Shown: positions 7,778 through 14,200 of the stretch, one piece after another | Layout of the letters: every line of letters begins with the position of its first letter | Numbering within the stretch: position 1 is the first letter of the stretch | Assembly: GCA_963665765.1 (NCBI GenBank) | Contig: OY762464.1 | Location: forward strand, 1,116,001 to 1,180,000 | Reading direction: 5' to 3' | DNA: 64,000 nucleotides | From: Bin76 sp963665765 | GTDB lineage: Bacteria > Actinomycetota > Acidimicrobiia > Spongiisociales > ZC4RG35 | Translations under genes and position numbers: made by a program | The notes under the pieces: generated by a model | Database searches by the model: none | What the model was told of the DNA's origin: nothing | The model's input: the letters and a program-made list of their open reading frames with translations, nothing else

Positions 7778-9838
7778 TCAGCCGATCGTGACCACTTGCG
7801 TCAACGCACCAACGGCTTGCAAACCATCGAGGATGGTCGTGTACGGGAAGGTGAGTTGGTTGGAGTAGGCCTCGATGAGAGGTGTGGTGAACAGCACCAC
7901 ATAGGGCAGTTCCTCGGCGATGATGGCGTCAGCCTGATGGATCAGATCACGCGCCTCTGCCAGGGTCTTGGCCCGGTCGAACCGATCGGCCAGTCCGTCG
8001 AAGACGGGGTTGGAATACCCGGGGGTGTTGAATCCGCCGTCCGCCGAGTCGGCCGAGGACCGGAAGAAGTCAAAAACATGATCCGGGAACGGAGTGAGCC
8101 CCCACCCCAGAATGTACATGTCGAACTCGAGCGGGTCGGCCGGAGGAAACACCTTGTCCACAATCACCGAGAACCCGGTGGGCTCCGCCGAAAGCGGTAT
8201 GCCCAGATCGGTGGCCCACTCTTCGATGAACAGCGAATAGGTGGCCCTCATCGGGTCGTAACCGGGTCCGGGCGCCAGCAGGGTGAGCGGTTCGATGGTC
8301 TCCCCGCCGGGGCCGCGCAGGCCTTCGCCCTTGGGGATCACGTCACGGTTGCCCTCGTCCCAGGCCGGTTCCACATCCCAGGTCCAGCCCGCATCCTTGA
8401 AGATCCGCACCGCCGACGCCACCCTGTCCTGAGTGCTCTGCCCGGCGCAGGGCGCGGTCAGGTTGGGGTTGTACCAATAGGCGTTGCCCGGCGGGACCAG
8501 GGAGTTGAGCGAGATGGCCGTGCCGCCCAGCACCGTGTTGGCCATGAAGTCCTTGTCGATCATGCAGCCGAGCGCCTGTCGGAACGAAGTTTCGCTCATC
8601 GGGAACTTGCGGGTGTTGTAGGCCAGGTAACGGAAACCGTTCTGCTCGTTGACCGCCACTTCCAGGTTGGGGGCGGCCAGGATCTCATTGCGCAGGCCAG
8701 ACTGCAACCCCAGCGGGTTCAGCAGGAAGTCCACTTCCCCTTCGGTGAGCGCCAGCACCGCGGTGTTCTGATCGGTGTAGATGGAATAGATGGCCTCGGA
8801 AATGAACGGGCCTTCGGTGTAGTCGGCCACCACATCGCCGCCGGGATCACCTCCCCAGTTTTCAGTGACACCGTCACTGGTGTATTCCACTGCCCCGGAG
8901 CTGTAGACGGTGTACTGACTGCCGGTGTCAAAGTACGATCCGGTCGCCACATTCCGCCAGAAGGCGCCCGGTTCCCACTCGGCGGAGTTGAAGCCGGATG
9001 CGTTGGGAGCGCCCAGACCCGATGCGGCATAGAGAGTTTCGTAATCGTCGGAAGAGTCCACGATCGGTCCCCAGAAAGCCTCCTGGAAGATGGAAGCCAG
9101 ACCCACCGACAGCGGCCAGATGGCCAGTCCCGGCTCGTAGTTGAAGCTGATCTTGACTGTCAGATCATCCAAGGCCTCCACCGACGAGACGCCCTGGGAG
9201 GACTCATCCTCTTCGGTGGCCGGATCATCGTCCCGAGCCAAAGGCCAGATGCTGGGAAAGTTGCCGCCCAGACCGTTGTACTTGGCGATGGTGTTGAAGG
9301 TGAACGCCGCATCGTGGGCCGTGATGGGCGATCCGTCCGACCAGGTGGCGTTCGAATGCAGGTTCACGGTGACCGAGTAACCGTCTCCATCAGCCTCGAC
9401 CTGCGGAGGACTGGGGTCGGCCGCCAGGCTCGGGACCACGGTGTAGGTCGGGCCCTGATAGGTGTAGAGGGATATTTGACCGGGAATCACATAGGAGTTC
9501 CAGATGTCAGCCTCGGTGTCGAGCGCCGCCCACGGGTTGTCGGTGGTGGGCGAGGAGAAGATCCCCAGCCGATAGGTGGCGTCCATCGGCTCCGGCTCTT
9601 CGGCCACCTCGGGCGCCGCGGTGGTGGTGGGCGCCGGTTCCTCTTCCGGAGGAGGGGCCTCGGTAGTGTCGGGCGCCTCTTCCGTAGCATCTGCCGGGGC
9701 AGTGGTTTGGGAAGTGACCGCCGCGGTGGTGTCGGGAGCGGGATCGGCAATGACTGCGGTATCCTCATCTCCGCCGCACGCGGCCAACACCAAAACCAGC
9801 GCCCCAACCAAACAAATCAAACGTGAATAGGTTCTCAT
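7778..9838 (-). CDS. Peptide-type ABC transporter substrate-binding lipoprotein (SBP family 5)
   Basis: 686 aa. Lipoprotein signal peptide MRTYSRLICLVGALVLVLAAC with lipobox LAAC; the Cys is followed by a long Thr/Pro/Glu-rich linker (about residues 30-80). The SBP_bac_5 fold then starts with a region containing TWSDGSPITAHDAAFTFN and continues through FRQALGCMIDKDFMA and a C-terminal VVLFTTPLIEAY, all family landmarks. At over 680 residues it is longer than typical DppA/OppA (about 540) because of the linker and an internal insertion. It should be anchored outside the membrane and deliver a peptide, nickel or other ligand to the DppBC permeases. First gene of the operon; ATG at 9838 gives the cleanest signal peptide. 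Confidence 0.88.
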   Translation of the reverse strand: MRTYSRLICLVGALVLVLAACGGDEDTAVIADPAPDTTAAVTSQTTAPADATEEAPDTTEAPPPEEEPAPTTTAAPEVAEEPEPMDATYRLGIFSSPTTDNPWAALDTEADIWNSYVIPGQISLYTYQGPTYTVVPSLAADPSPPQVEADGDGYSVTVNLHSNATWSDGSPITAHDAAFTFNTIAKYNGLGGNFPSIWPLARDDDPATEEDESSQGVSSVEALDDLTVKISFNYEPGLAIWPLSVGLASIFQEAFWGPIVDSSDDYETLYAASGLGAPNASGFNSAEWEPGAFWRNVATGSYFDTGSQYTVYSSGAVEYTSDGVTENWGGDPGGDVVADYTEGPFISEAIYSIYTDQNTAVLALTEGEVDFLLNPLGLQSGLRNEILAAPNLEVAVNEQNGFRYLAYNTRKFPMSETSFRQALGCMIDKDFMANTVLGGTAISLNSLVPPGNAYWYNPNLTAPCAGQSTQDRVASAVRIFKDAGWTWDVEPAWDEGNRDVIPKGEGLRGPGGETIEPLTLLAPGPGYDPMRATYSLFIEEWATDLGIPLSAEPTGFSVIVDKVFPPADPLEFDMYILGWGLTPFPDHVFDFFRSSADSADGGFNTPGYSNPVFDGLADRFDRAKTLAEARDLIHQADAIIAEELPYVVLFTTPLIEAYSNQLTFPYTTILDGLQAVGALTQVVTIG

Positions 9839-10230
9839 GTGGGCGTCTCCTTTCGGGATCAAGTAAATCTCTGGTTACCAGGCTAAAGGGCGATGTCGGG
9901 GCGAGCAACGGATAGCCGGTCGGCATGGAGAAAGTCGCGAAAGAATGATGCTTTCAGGGGTTGTCTTTGTCACAGGTCCGGTGACATACTGATCGAGTCG
10001 AAACATCTCCCGGTCCTCTCCGACGTCGTGGGGACCGCACCGGAGGTCATATTTCTTTCGGGATACTGCTTCCCGCCACCAACCCGCGGCGAAGCGTGTC
10101 CCGATCCTGGCGGTGAGCGGCGGGGGAGGGGAGCCCAACGGGCGAAAAATGGGCCGTTCGAATTTCGCGAGTTAGTGGGTTTCTCGAGTCTATGGCTATC
10201 ATTGATGGCATTGATATCAAAGGGGAAACT
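9839..10230. other. Intergenic region between divergent ABC operon and toxin-antitoxin pair
   Basis: About 390 bases separating two divergent units, so it must hold promoters for both. No convincing gene is seen. A short AT-richer stretch just before 10231 is the best place for the toxin-antitoxin promoter, but no -35/-10 pair could be fixed by eye. Confidence 0.4.
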
Positions 10231-10476
10231 ATGGCCAGTATCACAGTCCGCAACCTGGAAGAAGACCTGAAGAGGCGGCTGCGCATCAGGGCGGCTCAGA
10301 ACGGCAAATCGATGGAACAGGAAGTCAGGGATATTCTGAAGGCGGCTCTTCACCAGGAACCCCTGACCGGAGAAGAGTGGGTTAAGGCTATACGAGCCCG
10401 GTTCGCGCCTTTCCACGGAATCGAACTGGAATTGCCGCCCCGTGAACCCATATGCGAGCCGCCGACATTCGACTGA
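10231..10476 (+). CDS. FitA/VapB-type ribbon-helix-helix antitoxin
   Basis: 81 aa. MASITVRNLEEDLKRRLRIR at the N-terminus is the standard FitA ribbon-helix-helix DNA-binding strand and first helix, followed by NGKSMEQEVRDILKAAL (second helix). The C-terminal 35 residues, with a Pro/acidic tail, would wrap around the toxin. ATG at 10231 is preferred to one 13 codons upstream because the ribbon-helix-helix fold begins at MASITV. It lies 12 bases before the PIN toxin gene, and the complex would be expected to repress its own promoter. Confidence 0.88.
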   Translation: MASITVRNLEEDLKRRLRIRAAQNGKSMEQEVRDILKAALHQEPLTGEEWVKAIRARFAPFHGIELELPPREPICEPPTFD

Positions 10477-10488
10477 GATGTCCATCCG

Positions 10489-10911
10489 ATGATCATCCTC
10501 GACACAAATGTTCTGGCGGAACTGAGATGTCCGAATCCTGATCTCACCGTCATCGATTGGTTAACCGATCAAGCGCCTTTGACCCTTTACACAACAAGCA
10601 TCAGCCAGGCCGAGAGCCTATACGGTGTTGCGATACTCCCACCCGGCCAGCGACAGCAAGAGCTATCGGCCGAGGTCGAAGGGATGTTTCGAGAAGACTT
10701 TAGGGGACGGATCCTTCCTTTTGACCGCTATGCGGCGGGATTCTATGCGGAGATAGCAGCCGCGAGGCGAGCGGCCGGTCGCCCCGCCAGTTATGCCGAC
10801 CTCCAGATCGCAGCCATCGCTTACTCGTTGGGAGCGGCATTGGCCACCAGGAACGTCAAGGACTTTGAAGACTGCGGTATTGAAGTGATAAATCCCTGGG
10901 CTGATAGCTGA
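10489..10911 (+). CDS. FitB/VapC-type PIN-domain ribonuclease toxin
   Basis: 140 aa. The PIN domain opens with MIILDTNVLAELR (catalytic Asp 5), has the second acidic residue in SISQAESLYG, and the C-terminal pair in SYADLQIAAIAYSLGAALATRN (Asp and nearby polar residue). This is the FitB subgroup of Mg-dependent RNases. It is neutralised by the RHH antitoxin encoded just upstream. Its stop codon at 10911 abuts the far end of the restriction-enzyme cassette array on the opposite strand, so the two elements are convergent with almost no spacer. Confidence 0.9.
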   Translation: MIILDTNVLAELRCPNPDLTVIDWLTDQAPLTLYTTSISQAESLYGVAILPPGQRQQELSAEVEGMFREDFRGRILPFDRYAAGFYAEIAAARRAAGRPASYADLQIAAIAYSLGAALATRNVKDFEDCGIEVINPWADS

Positions 10912-10919
10912 CCAGTCTT

Positions 10920-11029
10920 ATCACTGCCCGGCCGGCGGGGTCGAGAGCGTGGAGATCGGGCAAAGTACCCACCGCCATGGTGGCAAACCGGGTGCGATTG
11001 GAAGGGCTGGCGATCAGGATCGCCGTCTG
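10920..11029 (-). other. Cassette F (alternative enzyme C-terminus, distal end degenerate)
   Basis: Encodes QTAILIASPSNRTRFATMAV, then GTLPDLHALDPAGRAVIRL. The QTR-PRR anchor is degraded and no stop follows before the frame runs antisense into the PIN toxin gene (stop near 10856). It becomes in frame when tract 4 has 10 (or 13) bases; both cassettes D and E are open in that frame. Its first codons overlap the end of cassette E. Confidence 0.65.
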
Positions 11030-11136
11030 GGAAGGCATCGAGTCGGGCGGCCCGTGACGTGGAGGTCGGTCATCGTCTGGGTCATCAAGGTGGCGAAAGG
11101 CAGTTGTTGATCCCGAATGATCACAATGGCCGTCGT
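11014..11136 (-). other. Cassette E (alternative enzyme C-terminus)
   Basis: Encodes TTAIVIIRDQQLPFATLM, then TDLHVTGRPTRCLPRRRS and a stop at 11014-11016. Its first codons overlap the last codons of cassette D in a different frame. It is in frame with the enzyme when poly-G tract 4 has 9 or 12 bases; the path through cassette D in that frame has no stop codon. Confidence 0.75.
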
Positions 11137-11243
11137 CTGGGAAGGCTGCGGGTCTGCCGTCCGGTGGCGCACAGATCGAACAATTGACCGGTGGCGATGA
11201 TTCCGAACGGAAGCTGTCGGGTGAGGCTGACCAAGATCGCCGA
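11121..11243 (-). other. Cassette D (the C-terminus selected by the sequenced tract lengths)
   Basis: Encodes SAILVSLTRQLPFGIIATGQ, then LFDLCATGRQTRSLPRRRPL and a stop at 11121-11123. Directly preceded by the 11-base poly-G tract. With tracts of 10, 10, 10 and 11 bases, this is the cassette joined in frame to the rest of the enzyme, via a linker made by reading cassettes A-C out of frame. Confidence 0.8.
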
Positions 11244-14200
11244 CCCCCCCCCCCTCAGCGATGGATCGTTCGAGTCTGCTGACCCGGACCCATGGTATGG
11301 AGGTCGGGAATCAGGGCGGTCGCCATCACCCCGAATATCGCCATGTTCGACGGACCGGTCATCGCTATTGCCGCCGGGGTATGGCCCGGCTGGGCTGGTT
11401 GGTTCCCACCCCGCAGAGGTCGGGTAGCCAGGAGGTGGCCAGGATTCCGAAGACTGCTCGGTTGTTCTGGGCGGTGACCACGAATGCCGACCCCCCCCCC
11501 GGTCTAATGCTTGAGACGCCGCGGCAGCGCTCGGGTCTGCTGTGATCCCTTGATCGCCGCCAGATCCGGCAGGTTGGCCGACGCCAGAGCCTGGAAGGTC
11601 ATGTTGGAGGTTCCCGAGATCAGGATCGCCGGCGGAGGATGATCCTCGATCCCCCCCCCCGGAGAGTAGATTGAGATCCGTCAAGGAGTCGGTGGCCACC
11701 ATTGTGTCGTTGGATCCTCGAGTAGCTCCACCGCTGACAGCCAAACCTTCCTCTTCCCTCGGGAACATCCTAGAGATGGTCTTGACCGAAGCCAGGATGC
11801 GGTCGTCCTCGTACAGCCAGAGCTTGGTGAAGGGACGGTAGAGAACCTCGCGGATCCGGGACTCCTCGAAGACGATCTCTTTGTCAGCCTTCAGGGACTG
11901 CTTAAGGGCTGGCGTCCATTTGATAACACCCAGTTCGGCGTTCCTGGTGGCCTTCTCGAAAGAGATATCGCCCTCACCCACGAAGAAGCGGGCATCCTCG
12001 TAAGCCTCGATGAATGCTTCTATCTTGTCGATTAGAACATCGCGAGAGAATGAGTACAGGTAAACATCTGAACCGCTGGTAACACCCAGGGCACTCTCGT
12101 AAGTAGCCGAAAGCCCAGTCGTTGCACGTGACGTTTCACAGACCGGCAGCAACTGCTCGAAGGTTCCGTCGGTCAGATTCACCCAGTCATGTCGGTCGTT
12201 GACGGGCACGACTTCGAACCGGTCGCTGGTCACATCCCCCAGTTCGGCCAACCAGGCGAACTTTTGCTCCAACGTCGAATACTCGGGTACGGCGGCGTAG
12301 TGGAGAGTGGCAGGTTCGCTCAGATCCCTTCCCGGGTTGCTGACCAGCACGGTGATCTGGACACCGTTGCGCGATCCCCCTCCGAACAGCTTCTCACCTT
12401 CCTTGCGAAACTCCTCGCCGCTCTTGTAGGCGTCGCCGCGCAGATTGACCAAATAGATTTCGGCAAACTCGTCCCGTAGCGCGGCCCGCATTCCCGCCAG
12501 GGAAGTCCCGGTGGCAAGAGAGTTGGGATGTATGAACGCCAACACCCCCCCCCCGTGGAGTCGGTCGGACGCCCATCGGAAGGCTTTTACATATAGATTC
12601 CCCGAGGCTTTTCCAATACCCCGCCCGGTCACTTCTTTGTGCCGCTTGCCGTAAGTGTCTCGGACCTGCTCCTCGAGGTCAGGATAACCCAGATTGGGGT
12701 TGTCGTCCCCCGCCGATTTCTGCCCTGCCGACCACGGTGGATTGGCCACGATCACCCGGATGGATCTTCGATCCTGGGCCGCTGCTCTCCGAGGGTTCCG
12801 GTCCAGGTCGAGCCTATCGGACACCGCTCCGGCCAGTGTGTCCCGCAAGACTATGCGCCCAAACGGGCGATATCCATCCTCGAAAACACCGCGGGAGGCG
12901 GCGGCCTGCTCGATCTTGAGGGTGGCGATGTAGTAGGCCAAGAGCACCAGATCGTTGGCGTGCAATTCCTGCGCGTACTTGCGGGTCACATCCCGGTCGG
13001 ATAGCAGCGGTTGCCCTTCGCCATCGTTGAGTGAGAACAACCTGGCAATGAAGGTGCCCGTGCCAGTGAAAGGGTCAAGAATCTCCACCGCCGGGTCGCC
13101 CAGCGAATAGCCGAAGTGTTTCCGGCACGCCGCCTGGGCGCTTTTCAGCATGAAGTCCACCAGTGGCAACGGGGTGTAGACGATCCCCAGTCTGGCCACT
13201 ACCTCGGGGATGGCCGATTTGAAAAAGCCCTCGTAAACGTCCTGGAGAACTTGCAGCTTGGCAGCTGCGGGATCGGAATCATCGGAAACATCCTCGAACA
13301 CTTTGGCGATCCGTTCATAGGAACGGTGCAGCGGCTCGATCAACCGATCGAACTCCACACCGGCCCTCGCCAACTCGCCCATCACCAAGTTGAGATGCTG
13401 GGAAACCGGATTTTGATCGGCGAAGCGGTGGTCGGCAAAAAAGGCGTCGAACACCGGAATGGTGACCACATGCTGAGCGACCATCTCGGCGGCCTCGGTT
13501 TCGTTGAAAGTAGGTATCACGGTTTCTTGAATCTGCTTGGTGAAGGCGCCCAACGCCACTGCCGCAGGCCCATGACCGGTTCTCCTTCGAACCTCCGACA
13601 ACACCCTCTTGTAAACACCGGCCGCCCTCTTTCCCCATGACGCCCAGTAATGCCGGTCACCCACCTGTTCCACCAGCACCGACGCTATCTTCGGCAGGAG
13701 ATCGATGTCGGGAAGAGTTGGTTGGTCGTGGGGCTCTTCCCCTGTGTCATCACCCCTGGTTTTGTCGATGATGCGCAAAGGGGCTTCTCTGGCCAGACCT
13801 GGTGAGTTGACCAGCGCATCGAAGCGCTCATCGTGGGCTCGAAGAGCCCGGCAGACCCTCCACACCTGCTGGAAGGCGGAACTCCGCAAGAACTCTTCGG
13901 ACTGCAGCGTCTCACCGTCGGGCACCAGCACCGGCAACACGATGTAGCCCTTCATCTTGCCCGGAGCACGCCTCATCACCCGCCCGACCGCCTGCACGAT
14001 GTCTATCTCCGATTGGCGAGGCGCCAGGAAAAGCACCGCGTCCAAAGCCGGCACATCCACCCCCTCGGAAAGACAGCGGGCGTTGGACAGCACCCGAGTG
14101 GTGCCCGAGGGCTGATCGGCGCCTTTCAGCCATCCCACCCGTTCCGACCGCACAAAGGCATTCTGTTTCCCGTCGATGTGCTCCACATCCAAAGCCAGCA

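Larger units (their letters stand above)
10920..11660 (-). repeat. Tandem array of six alternative C-terminal cassettes of the type ISP enzyme, with three poly-G switches
   Basis: Read on the minus strand, the last 740 bases of the restriction-enzyme locus contain six homologous but divergent coding cassettes (A to F). The 'PDL/FDL/TDL' codons lie at about 11561, 11416, 11300, 11172, 11062 and 10952, so the spacing is 110-145 bases. Each cassette encodes about 40 residues with the same anchors: A-I-(L/V)-(I/V) at the start, F-(G/Q/A)-x-(L/M/I)-A-T in the middle, (L/I)-P-D-L, then Q-T-R-x-(L/I)-P-R-R. A to E then stop; F lacks the exact end. Poly-G tracts precede A, B and D. Cassettes C, E and F directly overlap the 3' end of the previous cassette in another frame. 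Confidence 0.85.

Noticed and set aside
11121..11660. Reading the end of the restriction gene as one ordinary 1541-residue protein
   Set aside because: Between tracts 2 and 4 the frame has Ser/Pro/Gly-rich non-family composition while the family-like peptides lie in other frames; an ordinary C-terminus does not explain six homologous segments.
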